Assembly: GCF_009764265.1 (NCBI RefSeq)
Contig: NZ_RWIR01000035.1
Span: forward strand, 124,001-188,000
Length of the DNA stretch: 64,000 nucleotides
Reading direction: 5' to 3'
Source of the DNA: Pseudomonas sp. PB101
GTDB lineage: Bacteria > Pseudomonadota > Gammaproteobacteria > Pseudomonadales > Pseudomonadaceae
Each line of letters begins with the position of its first letter. Within the stretch, counting starts at the first letter, position 1. The notes below the pieces were generated by a model. That model made no database searches. It worked only from the letters and a program-made list of their open reading frames with translations, and had not been told where the DNA came from. The translations under genes were made by a program, and so were the position numbers. Shown piece after piece: positions 26,119 to 34,728 of this stretch.

Positions 26119-27018
26119 ATGATCGTGAGACCCAAACCCAACCTGATCGGCGTGCTGACGTCCCTCAAGGGTTCGATTGCCAAGCGCATCGCCTGGCGCA
26201 GCCTGATGGTGACGCTGCTCGCCTCGGCCATCGTGCTCATCGAAACCCTGCACCCCAGTTACTTTTCCAAGGTCAGCGCCACGCCCTTCACGCTGCTGGG
26301 TTTGTCGCTGTCGATCTTCATGAGCTTTCGCAACAACGCTTGCTACGACCGCTGGTATGAAGCACGCAAAGCCTGGGGCGATGTGATCGTCGAGGTCCGC
26401 TCGATGATTCGTGAAACCCTGGTGATCAAGGACACGGATGAACGGCATACGATCCTCAGCAACCTGTGCGGCTTTGCCCATGCCCTGAACGCACGGCTGC
26501 GCCAGGAAAACGAAATGGCCGCCAGTGGCGACTGGCTGCAGCCGATGCCCAAGGGCAACTCCACGGACGTCACCGGGCAAATACTGATGCAGGTCGGTCA
26601 GCAGTGCTCGACACTCAACGAGTCCGGGGTGATCAACGACTGGCGCTACACGCTCATGGCCAATCATCTGACCAGCCTGACCCATGCCCAGGCCGTCTGT
26701 GAACGGATCAAGAACACCCCGCTGCCCTTCCCCTACACCCTGTTGCTGCACCGCACCATCTACCTGTTCTGCATCCTCCTGCCGTTTGCCATGGCCGAGC
26801 CCCTGGGCTGGTTGACGCCGATTTTCACGGCGATTGTCAGCTACACCTTTTTCGGCCTGGATGCGATTGCCGATGAACTGGAAGACCCGTTCGGCCGCGA
26901 CGAAAACGACCTGCCCACCGACGCCATCGTGCGCAACATCGAGCGTGATGTGCTGACGGCACTGGGCGTGACGGAGTTGCCGCCACAACTGGAGCCGGTG
27001 GATTTTGTGTTGACCTGA
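26119..27018 (+). CDS. Bestrophin family anion channel-like protein
   Basis: 299-residue inner-membrane protein of the bestrophin/UPF0187 (YneE) family. Visible: an early hydrophobic pair (about 30-75), FRNNACYDRWYEARKAWG, a late hydrophobic pair (about 210-245), and the family's DELEDPFGRDENDLP. Bacterial members form pentameric ion channels. It follows moaA by six bases but is functionally unrelated. A REP element follows. Confidence 0.87.
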   Translation: MIVRPKPNLIGVLTSLKGSIAKRIAWRSLMVTLLASAIVLIETLHPSYFSKVSATPFTLLGLSLSIFMSFRNNACYDRWYEARKAWGDVIVEVRSMIRETLVIKDTDERHTILSNLCGFAHALNARLRQENEMAASGDWLQPMPKGNSTDVTGQILMQVGQQCSTLNESGVINDWRYTLMANHLTSLTHAQAVCERIKNTPLPFPYTLLLHRTIYLFCILLPFAMAEPLGWLTPIFTAIVSYTFFGLDAIADELEDPFGRDENDLPTDAIVRNIERDVLTALGVTELPPQLEPVDFVLT

Positions 27019-27040
27019 TTTTCAGGAAACACACAAAACC

Positions 27041-27067
27041 TGTGGGAGCGAGCCTGCTCGCGATGAC
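27041..27067 (+). repeat. REP-type repeat
   Basis: Single TGTGGGAGCGAGCCTGCTCGCGATGAC unit (27 bases by position) after the bestrophin gene; no partner within 100 bases. The remaining bases up to the chrA start hold no gene. Confidence 0.8.
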
Positions 27068-27198
27068 GGTGGGTCTGCCAACACGCGCCGCCAGGGCCCG
27101 ATGGCACTGGCACAAACTCCGCCTGAAGCGTCTATCCAACGCGCTCGCGCGTAGCTACAGTCACGGGTTCAAAGCTTATCTGCGCAAGGAATTTACGC

Positions 27199-28557
27199 TT
27201 GAGCCCGACACCCTCCCCGATCACCGGACAGGCTGTGCCACCCCCGCGCACTATCAGCCTGCGCGAAGCCTTCCTGTTCTGGCTCAAGCTCGGTTTCATC
27301 AGTTTCGGCGGGCCGGCGGGGCAGATTTCGATCATGCATCAGGAACTGGTCGAGCGCCGGCGCTGGATTTCCGAGCGGCGCTTTCTGCACGCGCTCAACT
27401 ACTGCATGTTGCTGCCCGGACCCGAGGCCCAGCAGTTGGCGACTTACATCGGCTGGCTGATGCACCGGACCTGGGGCGGCGTGATCGCAGGCGTGCTGTT
27501 TGTGTTGCCGTCGCTGTTCATCCTGATTGCCTTGTCCTGGGTGTACATCGCCTTTGGTGACATGCCCGTGGTCGCCGGATTGTTTTACGGGATCAAGCCT
27601 GCGGTCACTGCCATCGTGGTCCAGGCCGCTCACCGCATCGGCTCGCGGGCGCTGAAGAACGGCTGGTTGTGGGGCATCGCCGCCGCGTCCTTCGTGGCCA
27701 TCTTCGTGCTCAATGTGCCGTTTCCGTTGATCGTGCTCGGTGCGGCGGTCATCGGTTATTTCGGCGGACGACTGGCGCCGCAAACGTTCAGGACCGGTGG
27801 CCACGGCGCGACGAAACAATCCTCCGGCCCGGCAGTGATCGACGACGACACGCCAACCCCTGAGCACGCCCGCTTCAGCAGTTTGAAGCTGGCGCGGCTG
27901 GCGGTGGTCGGGGTGATTTTGTGGACGCTGCCCATGGCGGTGCTCACCGCACTGTTCGGCTGGGAAGGCACGCTGACCCAGATGGCCTGGTTCTTCACCA
28001 AGGCCGCGCTGCTGACCTTTGGCGGCGCCTATGCCGTGCTGCCGTACGTTTATCAGGGCGCGGTCGGTCACTATGGGTGGCTGACGCCGACACAGATGAT
28101 CGACGGCCTGGCGCTGGGCGAAACCACGCCAGGTCCGTTGATCATGGTCGTTGCCTTCGTCGGTTTCGTCGGCGCGTACGTGCAGCAGGTCTTCGGCCCG
28201 GACCAGGCGTTTGTCGCCGGTGCCATCGCCGCCACGCTGGTGACCTGGTTCACCTTCCTGCCTTCGTTCCTGTTCATCCTCGCCGGGGGCCCACTGGTGG
28301 AGTCGACGCACAACGAGCTCAAGTTCACCGCGCCGCTGACGGCCATTACGGCCGCCGTGGTCGGCGTGATTTTCAATCTGGCGTGTTTCTTTGCCTACCA
28401 CGTGCTCTGGCCCAAAGGCTTCGAGGGACAACTGGACTGGCCTTCGCTGCTGATCGCTCTGCTGGCGGGCATTGCGCTGCTGCGTTTCAAGCGCGGGGTG
28501 ATCGAGGTGTTGATCGGCTGCGGGCTGATCGGCCTCGGGATTCACCTTGCAGGTTGA
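27199..28557 (+). CDS. chrA: Chromate transporter, two-domain ChrA
   Basis: 452-residue efflux protein of the CHR family with two homologous halves. N half: FWLKLGFISFGGPAGQIS and LLPGPEAQQLATY; C half: KAALLTFGGAYAVLPY and GETTPGPLIM, the repeated signature. About ten hydrophobic segments, with a hydrophilic linker around 205-225. It exports chromate from the cytoplasm. Start is the TTG at 27199 with AAGGA eight bases upstream; no ATG gives the full N terminus. Confidence 0.9.
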   Translation: MSPTPSPITGQAVPPPRTISLREAFLFWLKLGFISFGGPAGQISIMHQELVERRRWISERRFLHALNYCMLLPGPEAQQLATYIGWLMHRTWGGVIAGVLFVLPSLFILIALSWVYIAFGDMPVVAGLFYGIKPAVTAIVVQAAHRIGSRALKNGWLWGIAAASFVAIFVLNVPFPLIVLGAAVIGYFGGRLAPQTFRTGGHGATKQSSGPAVIDDDTPTPEHARFSSLKLARLAVVGVILWTLPMAVLTALFGWEGTLTQMAWFFTKAALLTFGGAYAVLPYVYQGAVGHYGWLTPTQMIDGLALGETTPGPLIMVVAFVGFVGAYVQQVFGPDQAFVAGAIAATLVTWFTFLPSFLFILAGGPLVESTHNELKFTAPLTAITAAVVGVIFNLACFFAYHVLWPKGFEGQLDWPSLLIALLAGIALLRFKRGVIEVLIGCGLIGLGIHLAG

Positions 28558-28775
28558 AGGGCGACCCCCTACTATCCAGCATCCCCGGAGGCTTCGGCCT
28601 CCAACGTTGTCCGCAGCCGGAAACACGCGCATGAAGCGTATTGTCAACCTGCCCATGGCCTTGCGCCGCTCGAAACTGCGTCATTCCGCACGTCCGCCGG
28701 ATAGCGCCCTGCTCGCCTGATTGGCGGGCCCCCTCCTTCGCTATCCCTGCCAATGCTCAGACGCTACAGCCCCCC

Positions 28776-28867
28776 TGTGGGAGCGAGCTTGCTCGCGATT
28801 GCGGTGTGTCATTCAACATTGATATCGAATGATCCACCGCAATCGCGAGCAAGCTCGCTCCCACAGG
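28776..28867. repeat. Inverted pair of REP-type repeats
   Basis: TGTGGGAGCGAGCTTGCTCGCGATTGCGGTG (at 28776-28806) and its near reverse complement at 28834-28867 can fold into one long hairpin with a 27-base loop. It lies in the 363-base gap between chrA and the oxidase gene. The rest of the gap (28558-28775) shows only a short open frame of 29 codons at 28631 that I do not accept. Confidence 0.85.
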
Positions 28868-28920
28868 TTCCGCGGTCGCCTGACCGGCATTGGTTGATCT
28901 CCTTTTGCGTGGACACCGAC

Positions 28921-30204
28921 ATGACTCAACGTTGCAATTCCTACTACACCGCCACCCTCAACCAGGACACGGACTACCCGACGCTGCAAGGCCGGCACCG
29001 GGTTGATGTGGTGATCATCGGCGGCGGTTTCACCGGCGTGGCCACCGCCGTCGAGCTGGCGGAAAAAGGCCTGAAGGTCGCCATCGTCGAAAGCCACAAG
29101 ATCGGCTGGGGCGCCACCGGACGCAACGGCGGCCAGGTCACCGGCAGCCTGTCGGGCGATGAGGCCATGCGCAAACAGATGCGCCGGACCCTCGGCGACG
29201 AGGTCGACGACTTCATCTGGAACCTGCGCTGGCGCGGGCACCAGATCATCCAGCAGCGCGTGGAAAAATACGCCATCGCCTGCGACCTCAAGCACGGCCA
29301 CCTGCATGCGGCGTACAAACCGGCGCACATGGTCGGCTTGCGCAAGGATTACGAAGAGGCCGTGCACCGTGGCATGGGCGATGAAGTCAGCCTGCTCGAC
29401 CGTAGCCAGGTGCGCGACCTGCTGCAAAGCGACCTGTACCACGGCGCGATCAAGAACACGCGCAACATGCACCTGCACCCGCTCAACCTGTGCATAGGCG
29501 AAGCTCGCGCCGCCGAAAGCCTGGGCGCGCTGATCTTCGAAAACAGCGAAGTGCTGGAAATCATCCACGGCGACAAGCCGGGTGTACGCACCGCCCACGG
29601 GCACATCGACGCCAACCAGGTGCTGCTGGCCGGCGATGTCTATCACAAACTGGAACCAGGCAAGCTCAAGGGCAAGATTTTCCCGGCCATGGGCGGCATC
29701 GTCACCACCGCGCCGCTGGGCGAGCTGGCCAAACAGATCAACCCCGAAGACCTGGCGGTCTATGACTGTCGCTTCGTGCTCGACTACTACCGCCTCACCG
29801 CGGACGGTCGCCTGTTGTTCGGTGGCGGCGCCAACTACAGCGGCAAGGATTCACGCGACATCGCCGCCGAACTGCGCCCGTGCATCGAGCAGACCTTCCC
29901 GGCGCTCAAAGGCGTGGCCATCGACTACCAGTGGAGCTGCGCGATGGGCATTGTGATCAACCGCATCCCGCAACTGGGCAAGCTGTCGGACAACGTCTGG
30001 TATTGCCAGGGCTACTCCGGCCACGGCATCGCCACCACCCACATCATGGGTGAAATCATGGGTCGGGCGATCACAGGACAATTGCAGCAGTTCGACACCT
30101 TCGCCGCCTGCCAGCACATCCGCGTGCCCATGGGCGACCTGCTCGGCAACCCGATGCTGGCTGCGGGCATGTGGTACTACCAGATGCTTGAGCGACTGCG
30201 CTGA
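28921..30204 (+). CDS. FAD-dependent amine oxidase, gamma-glutamylputrescine oxidase-like (PuuB)
   Basis: 427-residue DAO-family flavoprotein. FAD-binding VVIIGGGFTGVATAVELAE starts near residue 32, followed by GWGATGRNGGQV. Late motif FGGGANYSGK and GYSGHGIATTH close the FAD site, as in PuuB/OrdL oxidases that deaminate gamma-glutamylputrescine. Start chosen at the ATG 28921 because translation upstream runs through REP sequence. The ornithine decarboxylase gene that makes putrescine lies 2.3 kb downstream, so a polyamine role is plausible but inferred. Confidence 0.82.
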   Translation: MTQRCNSYYTATLNQDTDYPTLQGRHRVDVVIIGGGFTGVATAVELAEKGLKVAIVESHKIGWGATGRNGGQVTGSLSGDEAMRKQMRRTLGDEVDDFIWNLRWRGHQIIQQRVEKYAIACDLKHGHLHAAYKPAHMVGLRKDYEEAVHRGMGDEVSLLDRSQVRDLLQSDLYHGAIKNTRNMHLHPLNLCIGEARAAESLGALIFENSEVLEIIHGDKPGVRTAHGHIDANQVLLAGDVYHKLEPGKLKGKIFPAMGGIVTTAPLGELAKQINPEDLAVYDCRFVLDYYRLTADGRLLFGGGANYSGKDSRDIAAELRPCIEQTFPALKGVAIDYQWSCAMGIVINRIPQLGKLSDNVWYCQGYSGHGIATTHIMGEIMGRAITGQLQQFDTFAACQHIRVPMGDLLGNPMLAAGMWYYQMLERLR

Positions 30205-30263
30205 GGTTGTTGGCCAGCACATATGGAGGTTGATTGTGCTGGCCCCATCGTCGGATCGCCGCC

Positions 30264-30355
30264 CGGAGCAAGCCCGCTCCCACAGGGATCTTCGGTGTTC
30301 GCACAATTTGTGCTTCACATTGCCCACTGTGGGAGCGGGCTTGCCCGCGATGGGG
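30264..30355. repeat. Inverted pair of REP-type repeats
   Basis: CGGAGCAAGCCCGCTCCCACAG (30264-30285) and CTGTGGGAGCGGGCTTGCCCGCGATGGG (30327-30354) between the convergent oxidase and DeoR-family genes. Confidence 0.82.
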
Positions 30356-30376
30356 CCGGGACATTCTATACAGCTC

Positions 30377-31159
30377 TCAAACCTGCACCACCTCGATCCC
30401 CAGCCCCCGATAATCCTCGACATTCCCCGACGCCACATGCCGCTCGGTGATCAGCGTGTGCACGCGCTGACAGGGCGCGACGACAAAGGGTTCCACCGCG
30501 CCGAGTTTGTCCGCCGTAGTCACCGCAATCACATGGGACGCACAATCGAGCATCGCCTGCTTCACCGGCACTTCATCAAAATGCAGTGAACTGAGACCCA
30601 CCTGCGGGTGTATCGCACAAACCCCGGTAAACAACAGGTCGGCCTTGATCCCCGCCAGCAACCGCAGGGTCTCGTGGCCGCTGGCCGACATCGTCGCCGG
30701 GTTGAGCTGACCGCCGGCCAGGATCACCTTGATGCCCTTGTATTCGGACAGGGTAATGGCCGTCATCGGCGATGCGGTGATCGCGGTGATGACGATGTCC
30801 GCCGGCAGCGCACGTGCGATCTGCAAGGTGGTGGTACCGGAATCGAACACCACGATCTGACCGTCCTGCACCTGTCGCGCCGCCAGTTGCGCCAGATGGG
30901 TTTTCACCTCGTCGGTCTCGCTGATCCGGGTGAAGTAGTCCTTGCCCGTGTCCTTGGGTCGCGGCAACGCCCCGCCGTGCACCCGCTGCACCAGGCCGGC
31001 GCTGGCCAGGTCCGCCAGATCGCGGCGGATGGTGTCTTCGGACACGGCGAAATGCTGGCTCAACTCCGAGGCCATGACCTTGCCATCACGCTCGAGGATC
31101 AACAGGATTTTTTGCCGACGCACCGACGGAAGTTCGGCAGCGGAATGGTTGTCATGCAT
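30377..31159 (-). CDS. DeoR/GlpR family transcriptional regulator
   Basis: 260 residues. N-terminal winged helix (about 14-65) with the DeoR signature ASELSQHFAVSEDTIRRDLADL, then HGGALP and a C-terminal sugar-phosphate sensor domain (VFDSGTTT, GGQLNP, TGVCAIH). It should repress a carbon-metabolism operon and release on a phosphorylated sugar. The divergent side (31160-31339) is its likely operator region. Target unknown; none of the neighbours is a sugar operon. Confidence 0.87.
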   Translation of the reverse strand: MHDNHSAAELPSVRRQKILLILERDGKVMASELSQHFAVSEDTIRRDLADLASAGLVQRVHGGALPRPKDTGKDYFTRISETDEVKTHLAQLAARQVQDGQIVVFDSGTTTLQIARALPADIVITAITASPMTAITLSEYKGIKVILAGGQLNPATMSASGHETLRLLAGIKADLLFTGVCAIHPQVGLSSLHFDEVPVKQAMLDCASHVIAVTTADKLGAVEPFVVAPCQRVHTLITERHVASGNVEDYRGLGIEVVQV

Positions 31160-31339
31160 GTTTTTGCCCGCTTATGCGTGTAATTGCGCGTTTCACGAGG
31201 ATATCCGCAACCGCAAGCAAAGACAACGAACCGGCCGGGTATCATTTCTTTCGATCTTTCAAATCATTACAGCGAATTTTTTATTTTTCCGTGACCTGTT
31301 CAAGATGGCGCCGTCTCTCATGCTTTGGATGGAAACCTC

Positions 31340-31408
31340 ATGAATATCAATTTTGCCTTTGCCTGCATGATCGTGTTCTCGTTCACGATCGCCCTGGTAC
31401 ACGCTTGA
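31340..31408 (+). CDS. Possible 22-residue membrane peptide
   Basis: ATG to TGA frame coding for a very hydrophobic peptide, MNINFAFACMIVFSFTIALVHA. It could be a small membrane protein or chance. Only weak GGA-type ribosome sequence stands upstream. No family recognised. It lies in the roughly 300-base gap between the deoR-type gene and the serine hydrolase gene. Confidence 0.3.
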   Translation: MNINFAFACMIVFSFTIALVHA

Positions 31409-31463
31409 CCGCTGCCGGGAATGCTGGGCAGATAGAGCGCCCAGCCTCTACCTGAGTCAGCTC

Positions 31464-32357
31464 ATGCTTGTGTCCGTCGTAGCCAATGGTTCCCTTCTTA
31501 CGCCTGAACAGTCCGATACAACGGTGCCCTGGTGGAGCTTCACCAAAACCGTGCTCGCGGCGGCTGCGTTGACGCTGGTGCGCGATGGCCTGGTCGAGCT
31601 TGATCACCGCGTCGCCGAAGGCCCGTTCAGCCTGCGCCAATTGCTGCGCCATGAGGCCGGCCTCGCCGACTATGGCGAACTCGCCGACTACCACGCCGCC
31701 GTTGCCGGCCATGAAAACCCGTGGTCGGCCGAAGACATGTTGCGCCGCCTCGACGCCTCGCGATTGCGCTACGCACCGGGGGACGGCTGGCGTTATTCGA
31801 ACGTCGGCTACCTGTTCGTTGCACGTCTCATCGAGCGCACTACCGGCCTCACGCTCGAAGAGGCCTTGAACCAGCGCATCTTCACTCCCCTGGGTTTGTC
31901 CCGTGTACGCCTTGCGAAAACCCGCGCCGATCTGGCCAACATCACGGGCAACGTCGCCGGTTACGACCCCGGCTGGGTCTATCATGGCTTGCTCGTCGGC
32001 CCGCTGGCACAGGCCACCCTGTGCCTGGACCGTCTGCTGGGTGGCGATCTCCTGCCACATGCCCTCTTACTCGAGATGCAAACCACCCGTGCACTGGGCG
32101 GCCCGATTGCCGGTCGCCCGTGGACGGCCCCCGGTTATGGCCTCGGCCTGATGCAGGGCGCGGTGGAGAACGGCCTGACCTTGAGCGGCCATACCGGCGG
32201 CGGCCCGGGCAGCACACTGGCCGTTTACCGCTGCGTCCAGGGCAGTCACTCCGCGTGTTGCGCGGTGTTTGCTGCAAGTGACTTTGAGGGGGCCGCCGAA
32301 ACAGAGGTTGTAAGGCGCCTGGGGTCAATCTGTGCAAGCTGGCGGCAAAAAGCCTGA
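31464..32357 (+). CDS. Class C beta-lactamase-like serine hydrolase
   Basis: 297 residues of the penicillin-binding protein/AmpC-like family (PF00144). Nucleophile in SFTK (SxxK, about 25-28), YSN (about 112-114) and HTGGG (about 250-254) for the KTG box. No signal peptide is visible, so it is probably a cytoplasmic esterase or peptidase rather than a resistance enzyme. The ribosome site is weak; the frame is open for about 30 codons upstream without a better start. Confidence 0.78.
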   Translation: MLVSVVANGSLLTPEQSDTTVPWWSFTKTVLAAAALTLVRDGLVELDHRVAEGPFSLRQLLRHEAGLADYGELADYHAAVAGHENPWSAEDMLRRLDASRLRYAPGDGWRYSNVGYLFVARLIERTTGLTLEEALNQRIFTPLGLSRVRLAKTRADLANITGNVAGYDPGWVYHGLLVGPLAQATLCLDRLLGGDLLPHALLLEMQTTRALGGPIAGRPWTAPGYGLGLMQGAVENGLTLSGHTGGGPGSTLAVYRCVQGSHSACCAVFAASDFEGAAETEVVRRLGSICASWRQKA

Positions 32358-32484
32358 CAGATGCGTAATTTGCTCTATAACCAGTGGTGACATGATTTGC
32401 GCTTAGCGGAACGGGAAGGTTCCTGCGCCAATCGATCTCAAGCAAAGCCGCGGGCACATGGATACCTGCCAGGAGACGCCACCC

Positions 32485-34668
32485 ATGAAATCCCTGAAGA
32501 TCGCTGCCAGTGATGGCACCCCAGAATGTTTCAAGAACGCCCGGGAAGTGGTCCAGCTCAACCAGACCGACTTCACCGATGTCGCAGTAGCGGTTGTCTC
32601 GGTCAATGACGTGCTCGCCGGCGCCCTGGATGTCATCCAGCGCACCGGTTTCGATATCCCGATTTTCCTCGTGGCCTCCCCCGGCACCAGCACCCGCCCC
32701 CGGGAAGTCTACAAACACCTCAATGACGTGCTGCTGCAAGTGAACGGGATCTTCGACCTGTCACCCAGCAACGTCGAATACCATGGCAACCAACTGGAGA
32801 CAGCGGCCAAGGCCTATGAAGAAAGCCTGCTGCCACCGTTCTTCGACTCGCTCAAGCACTACACCGAGGCGGCCAACGCGACCTTTGCCTGCCCCGGCCA
32901 CCAGGGCGGCCAGTTTTTCCGCAAGCACCCGGCCGGCCGGCAGTTTTTCGATTTCTTCGGCGAGACACTGTTTCGCGCCGACATGTGCAACGCCGACGTC
33001 AAGCTCGGCGACCTGCTGATCCACGAAGGCCCGGCGCTACTGGCGCAAAAACACGCCGCGCAGGTGTTCAACGCCGACAAGACCTACTTCGTGCTCAACG
33101 GCACTTCGGCCTCGAACAAGGTGGTGACCAACGCCCTGTTGACCCCCGGCGACCTGGTGCTGTTCGACCGCAACAACCACAAATCCAACCACCAGGGTGC
33201 GCTGCTGCAGGCCGGTGCCACGCCGGTCTATCTGGAAACCGCGCGCAACCCCTACGGCTTCATCGGCGGCATCGACGCCCACTGCTTCGAAGAAGATTAC
33301 CTGCGCGAGCTGATTGCCGAAGTCGCCCCGGACAAGGCCCAAGAGGCTCGGCCGTTCCGCCTGGCGATCATTCAACTGGGCACCTACGACGGCACCGTCT
33401 ACAACGCCCGGCAAGTGGTCGACCGCATCGGCAAGCTGTGCGACTACATCCTGTTCGACTCGGCGTGGGTCGGCTACGAGCAGTTCATCCCGATGATGAA
33501 AGACTGCTCGCCGCTGCTGCTCGACCTCGACGAAAACGACCCGGGCATCTTCGTCACCCAGTCGGTGCACAAACAGCAGGCCGGTTTTTCCCAGGCCTCG
33601 CAGGTGCACAAGAAAGACCGCCACATCAAGGGCCAGGCCCGCTACTGCAACCATCACCGGCTGAACAACGCCTTCATGGCCCAGGCCTCGACCAGCCCCT
33701 TCTACCCGCTGTTCGCCTCGCTGGACGTGAATGCACGCATTCACTCGGGCCGCAGCGGCCTGCGCCTGTGGGAAGACTGCGTGAAGTTCGGCATCGAAGC
33801 ACGCAAGCTGATCCTCGAAGCCTGCACCATGGTCCGCCCATTCGTGCCGTACACCATTGAAGGCCGTGCCTGGGAAGACTATCCAACGGAGGAAATCGCC
33901 AACGACATCCGCTTCTTCGAGTTTCATCCCAAGGATCGCTGGCATGCCTTTGGCGGTTACGCCGAGAAGCAGTACTTCATCGACCCGTGCAAGCTGCTGT
34001 TCACCACCCCGGGCATCGACCCGGTCGACGGCAGCTACACCGACTTCGGTATTCACGCCGGCATCCTCGCCAACTTCCTGCGCGAGAACGGCATCGTCCC
34101 GGAAAAATGCGACCTCAACTCGATCCTGTTCCTGCTCACCCCGGCCGAAGACTGGGCGAAGATGACCCACCTGGCCGCGCAGATCGCCCGCTTCGAACGC
34201 TTCATCAGCGATGACGCGCCGATGAGTCGGGTGCTGCCGGCCATCTATGCGCAACATCAGGAGCGCTACCGCAACTACACCATCCGCCAGCTCTGCCAGG
34301 AAATGCACGACCTGTACCGCCACCACAACGTGCAGCAACTGCAGAAGGACATGTTCCGCAAGGAACACTTCCCGAAAAAGGCCATGAACCCGCAGCAGGC
34401 GCAAATCGAGTACATCCGCGGCAACGTCGAACTGGTGGCGCTGGCGGATGCCGATGGGCGCATTGCCGCTGAAGGCGCGCTGCCTTACCCACCGGGCGTG
34501 CTCTGCATAATCCCGGGCGAAGTCTGGGGTGGCGCGGTGCTGAAGTACTTCCTGGCGTTGGAGGAAGGCATCAACCGCTTGCCGGGTTTCACGCCGGAGT
34601 TGCAAGGGGTGTACTTGAAGCAGGAAGGCGGTCGTACCCGGGCTTATGGGTATGTGATCAAGGCCTGA
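32485..34668 (+). CDS. speC: Ornithine decarboxylase, SpeC/SpeF type
   Basis: 727-residue PLP enzyme making putrescine from ornithine. It follows E. coli SpeC/SpeF almost throughout: TDFTDVAVAVV near the N terminus (wing domain), FACPGHQGG, RADMCNADVKLGDLL, the PLP lysine in SVHKQQAGFSQ, and PPGVLCIIPGEVWGG at the end. This differs from the lysine decarboxylase LdcA type. I chose ATG 32485 (MKSLKIAAS, CAGGAGA upstream) over an earlier ATG at 32458. It is followed by a strong palindrome and faces the type VI operon. Confidence 0.9.
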   Translation: MKSLKIAASDGTPECFKNAREVVQLNQTDFTDVAVAVVSVNDVLAGALDVIQRTGFDIPIFLVASPGTSTRPREVYKHLNDVLLQVNGIFDLSPSNVEYHGNQLETAAKAYEESLLPPFFDSLKHYTEAANATFACPGHQGGQFFRKHPAGRQFFDFFGETLFRADMCNADVKLGDLLIHEGPALLAQKHAAQVFNADKTYFVLNGTSASNKVVTNALLTPGDLVLFDRNNHKSNHQGALLQAGATPVYLETARNPYGFIGGIDAHCFEEDYLRELIAEVAPDKAQEARPFRLAIIQLGTYDGTVYNARQVVDRIGKLCDYILFDSAWVGYEQFIPMMKDCSPLLLDLDENDPGIFVTQSVHKQQAGFSQASQVHKKDRHIKGQARYCNHHRLNNAFMAQASTSPFYPLFASLDVNARIHSGRSGLRLWEDCVKFGIEARKLILEACTMVRPFVPYTIEGRAWEDYPTEEIANDIRFFEFHPKDRWHAFGGYAEKQYFIDPCKLLFTTPGIDPVDGSYTDFGIHAGILANFLRENGIVPEKCDLNSILFLLTPAEDWAKMTHLAAQIARFERFISDDAPMSRVLPAIYAQHQERYRNYTIRQLCQEMHDLYRHHNVQQLQKDMFRKEHFPKKAMNPQQAQIEYIRGNVELVALADADGRIAAEGALPYPPGVLCIIPGEVWGGAVLKYFLALEEGINRLPGFTPELQGVYLKQEGGRTRAYGYVIKA

Positions 34669-34676
34669 TCCATGAG

Positions 34677-34714
34677 CAGGCGCTGTTGCAGACCCGGGTC
34701 TGCAACAGCGCCTG
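34677..34714. terminator. 38-base perfect palindrome, probable bidirectional terminator
   Basis: CAGGCGCTGTTGCAGACCC is followed at once by its exact reverse complement. It sits eight bases after the speC stop and 15 bases before the stop of the last type VI gene. The T tract after it is short (ATTTTG), so termination on the plus strand is likely but not certain. Confidence 0.7.
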
Positions 34715-34728
34715 ATTTTGCATTCCCC

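Noticed and set aside
28631..28720. 29-codon frame MKRIVNLPMALRRSKLRHS...
   Set aside because: No ribosome site, no hydrophobic pattern and no family; it sits in a gap rich in repeats.
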